Assembly (NCBI RefSeq): GCF_034096925.1
Contig: NZ_JAWZSQ010000001.1
Location: 186,001-250,000 of the forward strand
DNA: 64,000 nucleotides
Direction: 5' to 3'
Source: Patulibacter defluvii
GTDB lineage: Bacteria > Actinomycetota > Thermoleophilia > Solirubrobacterales > Solirubrobacteraceae
Made by a program: the position numbers and the translations under genes. This document shows positions 26,719-36,400 of this stretch, piece by piece. The number at the start of each line of letters is the position of its first letter. Position 1 is the stretch's first letter. Under the pieces are notes generated by a model. The model was given only the letters and a program-made list of their open reading frames with translations, was not told the DNA's origin and did no database searches.

Positions 26719-26838
26719 CGGACCGATGGTAGGGGCCGGCCGTCGCGTCGCTGGGCGGCCGACCTATGCGCGCGATCGTCGGCGAGACGGCCCGAGCGAC
26801 CAAGCCCGGCGGAGTCCGGCGAGCTGAAGGGCTCGCGG

Positions 26839-27225
26839 CTACAGCTCTGCGGCGAGGGCGCGGACTCGGCGGTCGATCTCGTCGCGGGTCGTGCGGACCC
26901 GGTCGACGGTCTGGCCCGAAGGGTTCTCGAGTTGCCAGTCGATGTAGCGGACGCCGGGCACGTAGGGGCAGGCGTCGCCGCAGCCCATCGTGACCACGAC
27001 GTCGGCCCACTCGGCCAGCTCCTGGGTCAGCTTCTGCGGCACGCGGTCGCGCAGGTCGATCCCGAGCTCGTCCATGACCTCGATCACCTCGGGGTGGACG
27101 CGCTCGGCGGGGGTGGTCCCGGCGGACCGGGCCGCATGCGCGCCGTCGGTCGTGCGGGTGAAGAGCGCTTCGCTCATCTGCGAGCGTCCGGCGTTCTGGA
27201 GGCAGACGAACAGGACGTTGCTCAT
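26839..27225 (-). CDS. arsC: Arsenate reductase, low-molecular-weight phosphatase type
   Basis: 128 residues. The CX5R loop is VCLQNAGRSQ (C8 and R14), followed by SAGTTPAERVHPEVIEVMDELG and the VVVTMGCGDACPYVPG segment, which supplies further redox cysteines. It should reduce arsenate to arsenite with thioredoxin or mycothiol as partner. The gene starts 4 bp after the acr3 stop, so arsenite made here can be exported by the co-transcribed pump. Confidence 0.93.
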   Translation of the reverse strand: MSNVLFVCLQNAGRSQMSEALFTRTTDGAHAARSAGTTPAERVHPEVIEVMDELGIDLRDRVPQKLTQELAEWADVVVTMGCGDACPYVPGVRYIDWQLENPSGQTVDRVRTTRDEIDRRVRALAAEL

Positions 27226-27229
27226 CGGG

Positions 27230-28393
27230 CTAGGCGGCGTCGGTCGCGGGGCGAGCGGGTGCGGGAACAGCGCGCGCGGCGGCGTCCTCGTCCGGGTAGT
27301 AGCGGCGGCGGATCCAGAGGGCGACGTAGACCAGGCCGACGAGGACCGGGACTTCGATCAGCGGTCCGACGACGCCGGCTAGCGCTTGGCCGGAGGTGGC
27401 GCCGAAGACGCCGATCGCGACGGCGATTGCCAGTTCGAAGTTGTTGCCGGCGGCGGTGAAGGCGAGCGAGGCGGTGCGGGCGTAGGTGGCGCCGATCAGG
27501 CGCCCGGCGAGCAGCCCGGCGGCGAACATCAGCGCGAAGTAGACGAGCAGCGGCAGCGCGATCCGGGCGACGTCCAGCGGCTCGCTGGTGATCGCGTCGC
27601 CCTGGATCGCGAACAGCATCACGATCGTGAACAGCAGGCCGTAGAGCGCGAACGGTCCGATCTGGGGCAGGAACGTCTGCTCGTACCAGACCTCGCCCTT
27701 GCGCCGGACGCCGATCACGCGGGTCAGCGCTCCGGCGACCAGCGGGATGCCGAGGAAGACCAGGACAGTCCGCGCGACCTCCCAGATGCCGATCGAGAAG
27801 CCCTGACTGTCGAGCCCGAGCAGGTCGGGGAGAGCGGTCAGGTAGAACCAGCCCAGCAGGCTGTAAGCGACGATCTGGAAGACCGAGTTGATCGCGACCA
27901 GCAGCGCGGTGGACTCGCGGTCGGCGCACGAGAGGTCCGACCAGATCAGGACCATGGCGATGCAACGCGCGAGCCCGACGATGATCAGGCCGGTGCGGAA
28001 CTCGGGTTGGTCGGCGAGGAAGATCCAGGCCAGCGCGAACATCAGCGCCGGGCCGATCAGCCAGTTGAGCACCAGCGACGCGCCGAGCATCCGGGCGGTC
28101 TGCGGGCTGCGGTCGCGGACGATCTCGCCGTAGCGGACCTTCGCCAGCACCGGGTACATCATCAGCAGCAGCCCGAGCGCGATCGGCAGCGAGACGGTGC
28201 CGATCCGCAGGTGGTCGAGTCCGTCGTTGATCGACGGGATCGCGGCGCCGAGCCCGAGGCCGGCGGCCATCGCGAGCGCGATCCAGAGCGGGAGGAAGCG
28301 ATCGAGCGTCGAGAGGCGACCGATGACGGCCGCGTCGTCGGCGGATCGTGGCGGGGCGGTCATCGCCACGGGACCGTATCGATTGACGTTCAT
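27230..28393 (-). CDS. acr3: Arsenite efflux permease Acr3
   Basis: 387 residues with ten membrane segments. Acr3 marks are GLARCIAMVLIWSDLSC with the essential cysteine, IALGLLLMMYPVLAKVRYGE, and FTAAGNNFELAIAVAIGVFG. It exports arsenite with the proton motive force. Two candidate starts exist (ATG 28393 and ATG 28363); the first sits 6-8 bases after TATCTATT on the minus strand, matching the leaderless pattern seen elsewhere. It is divergent from arsR over only 25 bp. Confidence 0.93.
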   Translation of the reverse strand: MNVNRYGPVAMTAPPRSADDAAVIGRLSTLDRFLPLWIALAMAAGLGLGAAIPSINDGLDHLRIGTVSLPIALGLLLMMYPVLAKVRYGEIVRDRSPQTARMLGASLVLNWLIGPALMFALAWIFLADQPEFRTGLIIVGLARCIAMVLIWSDLSCADRESTALLVAINSVFQIVAYSLLGWFYLTALPDLLGLDSQGFSIGIWEVARTVLVFLGIPLVAGALTRVIGVRRKGEVWYEQTFLPQIGPFALYGLLFTIVMLFAIQGDAITSEPLDVARIALPLLVYFALMFAAGLLAGRLIGATYARTASLAFTAAGNNFELAIAVAIGVFGATSGQALAGVVGPLIEVPVLVGLVYVALWIRRRYYPDEDAAARAVPAPARPATDAA

Positions 28394-28418
28394 CGACTCA
28401 ATAGATATATGTAGATAG
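28382..28418. promoter_or_regulatory. Divergent acr3 / arsR promoter and operator region
   Basis: The 25 bp between the two start codons are AT-rich in an otherwise GC-rich window. TATATG (28406-28411) lies 7 bases ahead of arsR ATG 28419. ATTGA (28382-28386) and TCAAT (28398-28402) form an inverted repeat across the acr3 start, a plausible ArsR site. Confidence 0.5.
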
Positions 28419-28772
28419 ATGCCTGTCGATCTGGACCTCGCGCCGAAGACGAAGCGTCCGCCCGGCGAGCCGTGTTGCGAGCCGGTCGTCTATCCGGACG
28501 TCGAACGCGAAGAGGCGATCCGGCTGGCCGAGGTCGCCAAGGCGCTGGGCGATCCGATCCGCTTGCAGCTCGTCGACGTCCTGCGCAAGCACGCGGGCAA
28601 GGTCTGCGTCTGCGAGCTCGTCCCGCTGTTCGACGTCTCGCAGCCGACGCTGTCGCACCACCTCAAGAAGCTCCGCGCGGCCGGGATCGTCGACTCCGAG
28701 CGGCAGGGCCTGTGGGCCTACTACTACGTGCGCCCCGAGGCGCTGCAGGCGCTCTCGGCCTGGCTGCACTGA
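28419..28772 (+). CDS. arsR: Arsenic-responsive repressor ArsR
   Basis: 117 residues. Winged helix core AEVAKALGDPIRLQLVDVLR, recognition region DVSQPTLSHHLKKLRAAGIV and the wing ERQGLWAYYYV. Candidate As(III)-binding cysteines are C19-C20 (PGEPCCEP) at the N-terminus and the KVCVCELV pair, the latter matching the classic alpha-3 site. It should repress acr3-arsC and arsR-arsM until arsenite or antimonite binds. Confidence 0.93.
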   Translation: MPVDLDLAPKTKRPPGEPCCEPVVYPDVEREEAIRLAEVAKALGDPIRLQLVDVLRKHAGKVCVCELVPLFDVSQPTLSHHLKKLRAAGIVDSERQGLWAYYYVRPEALQALSAWLH

Positions 28773-28796
28773 CCCTCCTCGAAGGAGCGCAGAACG

Positions 28797-29627
28797 ATGG
28801 CCAACCAGACGACCAAGCCGACGTCGGACTGCTGTGCGTCGGAAGCGCAGGGCGCGGCCGGCGACGTGCGCGAGATCGTCCGCGAGCGCTACGCGGCTGC
28901 CGCGGCCCGCGTGGCGGCGGATCCGGCGGCGGGCTGCTGCGGGCCGGCACCGGTCGGCACGACCGACGAGCAGGGCCGCGAGGTCTTCGGCGCCACGCTC
29001 TACGACGCCGACGCGGAGGCACCGGAAGCGGCCGTCGCCGCGTCGCTGGGCTGCGGCGTCCCGACCGCGGTCGCGGACCTCCACGAGGGCGAGACGGTCC
29101 TCGACCTCGGTTCGGGGGCCGGCGCGGACGTGCTGATCTCCGCTCGCCGGGTCGGGCCGACCGGGAAGGCGATTGGGCTGGACATGACCGACGAGATGCT
29201 GACCCTCGCGCGGCAGAACGCCGCCGAGGCGGGCGTCTCCAACGTCGAGTTCGTCCGGGGCTACATCGAGCAGATCCCGTTGCCCGACGCCAGCGTCGAC
29301 GTCGTGATCTCCAACTGCGTGCTGAACCTCTCCGGCGACAAGGGCCAAGTGCTCGCCGAGGCCGCCCGCGTGCTGCGCGACGGCGGACGCTTCGCGATCT
29401 CCGACGTGATCGCCGACGAGGACATGGACGACGCCACCCGCGCCGACATGCAGCAGTGGACCGGCTGCATCGCCGGAGCGTTCACCCAAGCCGAGTTCGA
29501 ACAGGCGCTCGCCGCCGCGGGCCTGGTCGACGTCGAGATTCGCGAGACCCACCGCGTCCACGAGCACGCCGCCGCCGCGATCATCCGCGCCCGCAAGCCC
29601 GCCGCCGCGAGCGACGCGGGAGAGTGA
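28797..29627 (+). CDS. arsM: Arsenite S-adenosylmethionine methyltransferase
   Basis: 276 residues. ArsM marks: SLGCGVPTAVADLHEGETVL, SAM motif VLDLGSGAGADVLISA, and DVVISNCVLNLSGDK. The conserved cysteines include DCC near residue 11, AGCCGPAP near 46, C86 in SLGCG, C178 in SNCVL and the later WTGCIAGAF, which together bind As(III). It turns arsenite into methylated arsenicals. GAAGGAG lies 10 bases upstream; arsR is 24 bp before. Confidence 0.92.
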   Translation: MANQTTKPTSDCCASEAQGAAGDVREIVRERYAAAAARVAADPAAGCCGPAPVGTTDEQGREVFGATLYDADAEAPEAAVAASLGCGVPTAVADLHEGETVLDLGSGAGADVLISARRVGPTGKAIGLDMTDEMLTLARQNAAEAGVSNVEFVRGYIEQIPLPDASVDVVISNCVLNLSGDKGQVLAEAARVLRDGGRFAISDVIADEDMDDATRADMQQWTGCIAGAFTQAEFEQALAAAGLVDVEIRETHRVHEHAAAAIIRARKPAAASDAGE

Positions 29628-29646
29628 CGGAATCAACCACCCCGAA

Positions 29647-29669
29647 GGTGTGGGTCCCACTTCCACACC
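29647..29669 (+). terminator. Hairpin after arsM
   Basis: GGTGTGG (29647-29653) pairs with CCACACC (29663-29669) over a 9-base loop, about 20 bp after the arsM stop. There is no U tract, so intrinsic termination is uncertain. Confidence 0.4.
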
Positions 29670-29720
29670 GAGGGTGAGGCGCGATCGGGCCACGAGCGGC
29701 CGGCTCATGGCCTGAAGCCG

Positions 29721-29750
29721 CGCATACCGGCGCATATCCGCGCATATGCC
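29721..29750. repeat. Three 10-bp direct repeats, unit CGCATANNNN
   Basis: CGCATACCGG, CGCATATCCG and CGCATATGCC follow one another with no gap, i.e. one site per helical turn. They lie about 90 bp from a tRNA 3' remnant, the place where integrase arm sites or a repressor array would be expected. No integrase gene is present in the window. Confidence 0.6.
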
Positions 29751-29829
29751 GACGCCGCCCATGCTCAAGAAATACCTGCAAATCAGCATATCGGGGACCC
29801 CGTTCGGCCGAGCCAAAAATCGTGGTGTC

Positions 29830-29860
29830 CCGGGTTCGAGTCCCGGTCTCGCCACCTCCG
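29830..29860 (+). other. tRNA 3'-end remnant (candidate attachment site, left)
   Basis: A perfect T arm CCGGGTTCGAGTCCCGG (29830-29846) is followed by TCTCGCC and discriminator A (29847-29854). A matching 5' acceptor strand (GGCGAG) was looked for over the preceding 130 bp and not found, so it is not a whole tRNA gene. 29837-29860 recurs at 45936-45959 with one mismatch. The reverse strand reads GLEPGTP, a known artefact of tRNA 3' ends. Confidence 0.7.
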
Positions 29861-29862
29861 AG

Positions 29863-29893
29863 AAGGCCCTGCAAAGCGGGGCCTCTTTCGTTT
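29863..29893 (+). terminator. Rho-independent terminator behind the tRNA remnant
   Basis: AGGCCC and GGGCCT pair around a 9-base loop, followed by CTTTCGTTT. It probably was the terminator of the original tRNA gene. Confidence 0.65.
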
Positions 29894-29919
29894 CGTACGG
29901 TGCCGTCAAAGATCGGTTC

Positions 29920-30294
29920 GTGACCCAATCAGCGCCGATCCGGCGTCGGATCGGCCGCCGAATCAGCCGAAAATGGCCGCCGGAAAGCCGTGGCTCAGGC
30001 ACCGGGTCCAGCGAGCAGATCGCGGTCTTGCGGTTCCTGCTCGACGACGAGCCCCCCGCGACCCTGACCCTCGACGAGGTCCTGACCGGGTTCGTCGAGC
30101 TTGGCGAGGACACGTTGGGCGACGGCATTCGCTGCGCCGTTCGAGACCTCGTGGCGGTCGGCTCGCTGCGACGCCGCGCCGAGTTCGTCGTTGCCGACGC
30201 GTCCCGCGGCGCGGCGCGCACTCGAGGTCCGTGTTGTCGCTTCGCGCTCGAGCGGATCGATCGCGGGCGCTGTCATTTTCCACAGGTGAGTTAG
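29920..30294 (+). pseudogene. Winged-helix-like fragment, probably a gene remnant
   Basis: From GTG 29920 an open frame of 124 codons runs to 30294. The middle (EQIAVLRFLLDDEPPATLTL, DEVLTGFVELGEDTLGDGIR and the next CAVRDLVAVGSLRRRAEFVV) looks like a small helix-turn-helix protein with an even-spaced hydrophobic pattern, of a type I associate with actinobacterial transcription factors, but the N-terminal 35 residues come from the tRNA-flanking DNA and the C-terminus (RCHFPQVS) is read from the first 47-bp repeat copy. No ribosome site is visible. A truncated gene is more likely than an intact one. Confidence 0.4.
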
Positions 30295-30360
30295 TGGAGG
30301 ACAACACCGCGATGCGCTGTCACTTTCCACAGGTGAATTGGTGGGGAAATACACCGCGAA
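30267..30360. repeat. Two-copy 47-bp tandem repeat
   Basis: Copies start at 30267 and 30314 (GCGCTGTCA..TTTCCACAGGTGA..TT.GTGG...CACCGCGA). They share about 37 of 47 bases. Repeated TGTCAnTTTCCACAG segments resemble the multiple terminal repeats of IS21-type elements, so this may be an insertion-sequence end. Confidence 0.65.
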
Positions 30361-30379
30361 GTACACGGCAAGTTTTTGG

Positions 30380-30408
30380 TTGCGTTGAGGTGCAGCGGGA
30401 CGTAGGGT
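30380..30408 (+). promoter_or_regulatory. Promoter of the giant secreted protein
   Basis: TTGCGT (30380-30385), 17 bp, TAGGGT (30403-30408), 6 bases to ATG 30415: a standard sigma-70-type spacing with a leaderless start. It lies immediately after the second 47-bp repeat. Confidence 0.6.
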
Positions 30409-30414
30409 GTCCCA

Positions 30415-33400
30415 ATGCTTTCGATTCTGGACGTGCTTCTGGGGCGTCGTGCGTGGGCCGCGTGGCTCGTGGTCGTGGCGCTTGCTGGGGTGGCTTTGGG
30501 TGGCCCAGCCGCGGCGTCAGCCTCGCCGCAGCCGGAGGACGTCGAGGTCACGGTCGGCGCCGGCCAGAAGGCCAAGCGGCTGAGGGGGGTGCGGGTGCCG
30601 CTGCCGGGGGTCGAGAAGTCCGGGATCGTCGTCGCGAAGGACCTGTACACCGCCAATCCGGACGGGACGGTGAAGGTCGTGAAGTTCGATGAGGCGGACG
30701 GTGGCGGAGCGGCGGCCGCGAAGCTGTTCGTGCAGCGGATGCAGGCGTCGCTGGCGGAGATCGCGACGACGACGTCGGGCCAGCAGCTGCTCCGGGGGGT
30801 GAGTGAGATACGTCCGCTGGATCAGTTGGACGGTGCTGCCGCGGCGACGGGTCACGACGACGTCACTGTGGTGCTGTACCGGACGACGTTCGACAAGAAG
30901 CACCCGGACTTCAAGACGACGCCCGAAACTCAGCCGTACGACTTGTCCAGGGGCGTGAGCGTCAAGCCCGAGTTCAAGAAGGTCGGGGGCCGGTTCGAGC
31001 CTGTGCCGCCCAAGGTCGAGGCCACCGGGTCGGCGGCGATGATCGCGGTCCCGAACGACAGCTTCGCGGTTTTCGGGATGAATCTGGAGGACCACGAGCG
31101 GTTCGTCATCCGGGAGCCGGAAGGACTGGCGCATGAGCTGATCCACGCCGTGCACTACCTTGGGGGTAGCGCTCTTATGGGGGACGCCTACGACGACGTT
31201 GTGGTGCCGGTGTCCTACAAGCGAGCGGACGGCAGGGTTGTGGAGGGGTGGGAGATCGCCCTTCCCCGTGAGGAGATCCGCACGCTGGGTGGTCCCGATG
31301 CGCCGCTGGCGGGGATCCTCGAAGACGTTTCCGGCCAGCAGGCTCCGCTGCTCGAGGAGGCGATCTGGGCCCAGAGGCCGCTCAACGATCGCATCGCCAA
31401 GGCGAAGCAGGCGGGTGACACGGCGAAGCTCGCGGTGTTGATGCGGGTCCGTCGCGCTCGTCGCGCGTCAGGGATCACCGAGACGATGATCGCCGACGAG
31501 CTCGGCATCGTGGCTCGGCGGCACTACGTGAACGTCACCGGCGAGCCGGATGCCCGCAAGCAGCGGGTCAAGGACGTCGCTGCCGAGGCTGGCGTGAGCG
31601 AGGGCGATGTGGGGTTCGAGGTCTTCTCGCTGCCGTCCGGGACGACCATCAGCGTGGACGAGGCGCAGGATCCGGCCAAGGTCCGGAAGAAGTTGACGTC
31701 ATCGTGGGCGTCGCTGCTTCCGGCCTGTGTCCGGCCGTCACGGTCCGCGTTCTGCCAACCGGAGAAGACGGCGAAGGACGTCTCGGCGAAGACCGCTCGG
31801 CAGGGGGCGGCGATGCGGGACTATCTGAAGGAGCATCCCGATGCCGAGCTTCATCTCGGTGAGCCGATCTCGCACCCGAGCCTGCGTGAGCAGGCAGCTG
31901 TCGAGCGTCCCGCGGTCGTGTACGTGGCCAGTGATCGTCCTCCGGAGGAGGTGTTCGAGAACGGGATCCAGGCGCCGGGGACCGACTACTCGACCCTGAC
32001 CGACCAGTGGTTGGGCAACGTCCACAACGACACGCTGCAGGGTTCGGGGTGGATCTCGACCACGGAGACCCTGGCGCGGGCCAAGGCGGACGCGGTGTCG
32101 CTGTCGCGGGCGGAGTTCGAGCCGGGAACGCTGGACGATCCGCCGAGGCTGTTCGCGGAAGGGTGGGTGTACGAGGTCGAGCCGACGGATTTCTTCGTCT
32201 CGGCCGAGGCGTCGGCGGCGAAGATCCCCAACGGCTACGAGCGGCTCCCCGCCGACAAGAAGGCGCAGTACAAGGACTTTCAGAAGAAGACGCCGCTTGC
32301 TGCGGTGACGGAGCAAACGAAGGAGTGGTCGGCGATCGGCAAGATCGCTCCGGAGAACATCAAGGGCGTCCGGCGCTACGCGGCGATCTACGGCGCCACC
32401 GCTGACGGGCGGATCACCAGCGAGAAGCCGACGATCGTCGAGCGGCCGATGGACGCTGATCGAACGCGGCCCACCAAGTACGTGCCGGGGGCCCCGGGCT
32501 ACTCGCCGTACGAGGATCCGCAGTCGGGTTGGAACGACCGCACGACGGTCTTTGGGCCGTTGGATCGGGATCCGTGGCGGGGGGCGGTCGAGGCGGAGAA
32601 GTTGGTCCAGGGGGCGGCGTTCGAGCACAGCGACGGCAAGCTGACGGCGGTGCAGCCGGAGGAGGTGCACGAGAAGGCGCAGCGGATCGTGGAGGAGTTG
32701 CTCGGGGACAAGCAGTTCATGGACGAGATTCCGCGTCCGAAGGTCGAGACCGTCGACGGGCGCAAGACGCTGGCGTGGAAGCCGGAGCAGGCGCGGGTGA
32801 CGGTCGAGAAGGTCCAGGAGCGGCTGCGTGGCCAGTTCAACCTGACCGATGGGGTGGTCAACAAGGCGTTCCTGGCGGCGTGGGCGTACGACATGTACGA
32901 GCTGTCCAAGACGTACAAGAACGTCGACGATCTGGAGATCGCGGCCCGCACGACGGCGATGATCCCGGGGCTCGGACAGGCGCTGGGGCTCGCTGACGGG
33001 ATCAAGAAGCAGGATGCCGAGGGGATCGCGGTCAACTCGGTCGCGCTGACCGCGTTCATGGGCGCGCTGATGGCGCCCGGCGTCGGGGAGGTCCTGGGTG
33101 GCGCGGTCCTCACCTACACGCTGGGCAAGCTCGCCTACACCACCACCCGATCGGTCGTCAACGCGGTCGTGCAGTGGTTCACGCCACCCAAGCCGATCCC
33201 GGCGGCGCACCTGCCTGCCGGAAGCATCCCCACCTTGCCCCACGTCGACGTGGAAGAGGTGCCCGACTGTCAAACCACGCGGCAGATCACGTGGCACCAC
33301 GATCGATCACTCCCGAGGGACGCGGAGCTCGTGGCCAGGGTCATGCGGCCCGACGGCAGCTCCTACGAGAAGGCGGTCGACGCTGGAGCCAAGGCCCTGT

Positions 33401-36400
33401 CCTTCACCGACGTCGGACTCGGGGTGGCCATCGATGTCTTCTACCGGGTCAAGCGGCCGTGGGGGACGTTCGTCTCGTCCCAGCTGCAACGGGCCGAGGT
33501 GGTCACCGCGCGCCTCTCGGCGGTCCACGTGTCGGGTTGCGACGAACGTCTCACGACCGTTCCGTGGCCTGAGGAGGAGATCGGGTGGATCGCCGCACGC
33601 TTCCCCGGGCTGGCCAACACGGAGTTCGTGCGTGGGATCGGGGCCGTGCTCGCCTACGAGCGGTCGTGGAATGCGGAGCGTCAGCGGTACACGAGCTTCG
33701 GCTTCTTCCGGGGCGACAAGTACGTCACCTACAACGACCCGCTCCACCACTCTCCGGGTGTGCCTGACGGCGTGCTCAAGATCTCCGACCAGTTCCCCGA
33801 GACGAAGGGCACGATCTTCGCCACCGGGATCGACGCCGCGGTCAACCTCGCGTACGACTACCCGAACAGTGCGCGGTACCTCTTCTTCAGGGACGATCAG
33901 GTCGTCGACTACACGCGCGGTTTCGCCGGGAATCCGTCGCGGTTCGAGCAGCAGAAGATCGCGAAGATGTTCCCCGGGTTGCCTGCGGGGTTCGAGAAGG
34001 GGATCGACGCGGCGTTCCTGGACAACTTCGACCGGCGCGGCAAGCCGAGCAACGAGCGGATCGTGCTGGTCAAGGGCGCGCGGTACGCGCTGTACGACAG
34101 GGCGAACAGGCGTCTGATTCCGACCAGGAGCGACCGGATCGCGGACCGCTGGCAGCTGCTCAGCAACATCGACCTGACGCGCGGGATCGATAGCGCGCTG
34201 GCCCTCGGGCCGGACGAGACCCTGCTCTTCAAGGGGCAGCACACGTTCCTGGCCCGGAACGCCGTGGAGGTGGAGGACGTCCCGGTCGAGACGCTCTTCT
34301 CGCTCTACAGCGACTTCGGGCCCGGCCCGGCACAGTTCCGCTCGCGTGGGCTGGTGCACGCGTCCGGCGATGACGCCACGCGTGACCCCGCCGGGCGCAA
34401 GGACGCGACGTTGCGGCTGACGAAGTCCTCGGTCTCGGGGTGCTACGCCCTGCAGAACGGGTTCGCCCGCAAGGACGAGGTGATCGGGAACTGGGAGAAG
34501 CGCCGGTCGCGCGTCGACCTTGGTACAGGCCGTCCCATGTTCGGCAAGGCGATCGTGTGCCCGGAGTCGATCGGGCAGGGAGGGTACGTCCTGCATCCGG
34601 TGGATGAGCGCGGGTCGGGCGTGGACCGGAGTCGGGTCCTGGTCGTCGATGTGGACCCGGGTTGGACGAGCTACTTCGCGCCTCGCAGCGAGCTGGAGAA
34701 GATGATGTCGAAGGACGATCTCGCGGCGCGGACGACGTGGCGCTTTCGCAGCCCGTGGTGGTCCAGCGAGGTTGCGATCCCCGACGAGAAGCTGGGCGAC
34801 GCGGTGGCGCTGGATGAGGTCGGGACCGGTCGGGCCGTCGCCACGAGCGACGACCGCTCGAAGCTCGTGCTGGACGAGGCCCCCGTGCGGGATGCGGGTT
34901 GGGACTACTCGTTCCGGGTGGAGCCCGGGCTGGCGGACGAATCGTGCTACTCCTTCAGGGCCGGCGGGACGGTGAAGTATCTGCACTGGGACAGCAAAGC
35001 CGATCGTCTCTCCCTCGCGGCAGAGGACGACGGGCAGAGCAGTGCGCGGGATCTGACGTTCTGCACCAAGGATGCGGGTGAGGACGGGAAGGGCGGCAAG
35101 GCGTTCACGCTGCACCCGTGGGGCGCGCCGGACCGGTTGCTGACGTGGGATGCCAAGAAGTCCACGTTCCGGACCGCGAAGGACGCCGGCTCGCCGCTGA
35201 AGCTGACCCTCGGCGACCCGTACCGGTACCCGCCGGGCGGCTTGGTGGACGCGGTCGCCACGACGGGGCGCGATGCGACGGCGATCACCTACGTCCTCGG
35301 ACTCTCGCCGCTGACTCCGGGCCAAGAGGGGCCGGCCAAGATCGCCTTCCGCAACGCCGGGAAGGCAGGCGTCCGATGGGACGGGGGAAGTCTCTCCGTG
35401 ACGGCGCCGGCCTACACGCGGTTCACCGAGCAGAAGGAGGTCGCGGCGGAGTGGTCTGACGACGGCGGCAAGACGTGGCATCCCTCCTCATCGCTGAAGG
35501 CCGAGCTCTGCTCCACCACACACGGCCGGACGCGGCTGGAGTGCGGGCTGGTCACGCCCGGCGCGCTCGCCAAGGGTGACCTCGTGCGTTTCTCGCCGAT
35601 CGTGGAGGTCGACGCGGACGCGCCGAAGCAGGCCGTCGTGGTGCCCCCGAAGGCGGTCCTGATCCTGGAGAAGGGCAAGGACGACGAGACGGCGGTGAGG
35701 ACGTCGGCGGTCGCCGGTGTTCATGTGTATATCGATGATCCGGGGCGGGGGTTGCGGAGCCCGCGTGATGTCACGGTCGGCTCGGTCGATAGGGACGGGG
35801 TCGGGACGTTGGATTTCGAGGTGGCGAACTTCGGCCCGGAGATCAGTGGTGATTTCAGTGGCAAGGTGCGGTTGACGGTTCCCGAGGGGGTCGTCCACTT
35901 CCGTGAGCAGTCGACGGTGACGGTGCGGTCGCTGACGAAGGCTGGGCGGTCCAAGCGCGATGCGGATCTGGGCAAGCAGGATCTGATCAAGACCTGGACG
36001 TTGACCGGTTGCAAGCTGGAGCAGGACCAGCGGGTGTTGGAGTGCGATAACACGATCGGTCGTTACACCTGGAAGGCTGCGTCGGTGGATGCGGACGGTG
36101 CGCCGGTGGCGGAGGAGACGTTGCGGTTCAGTCCGCTGGTCGAGGCCGACCAGGGCGTTTCCAGCGGCGAGGAGTACGGCGGCGGACAGTTGGAGATGAC
36201 GATCCAGCAGGTGGAGCTCAGGACTCCGACGCAGACGGTGCCTCTGGGCACGCAGACGGTGCGGTCGGAGACGATGGTCCAGGTGCCGGACGTTCGTCTG
36301 GGCCTCGTGAATCGCGGTCCGGTGACGCCGATCGGTGTCGGCTACCGGGCGTCGGACAAGTCGTTCGTCGGGAGTCGCGTGGCGTTGTCGTGGATCGTGG

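Noticed and set aside
29780..29856. A complete tRNA gene
   Set aside because: T arm and 3' acceptor strand are perfect, but no matching 5' acceptor strand, D arm or anticodon arm is found upstream.
29650..30221. Minus-strand frame with VARPGLEPGTPRF
   Set aside because: This string is the well-known false translation of a tRNA 3' end; not a protein.
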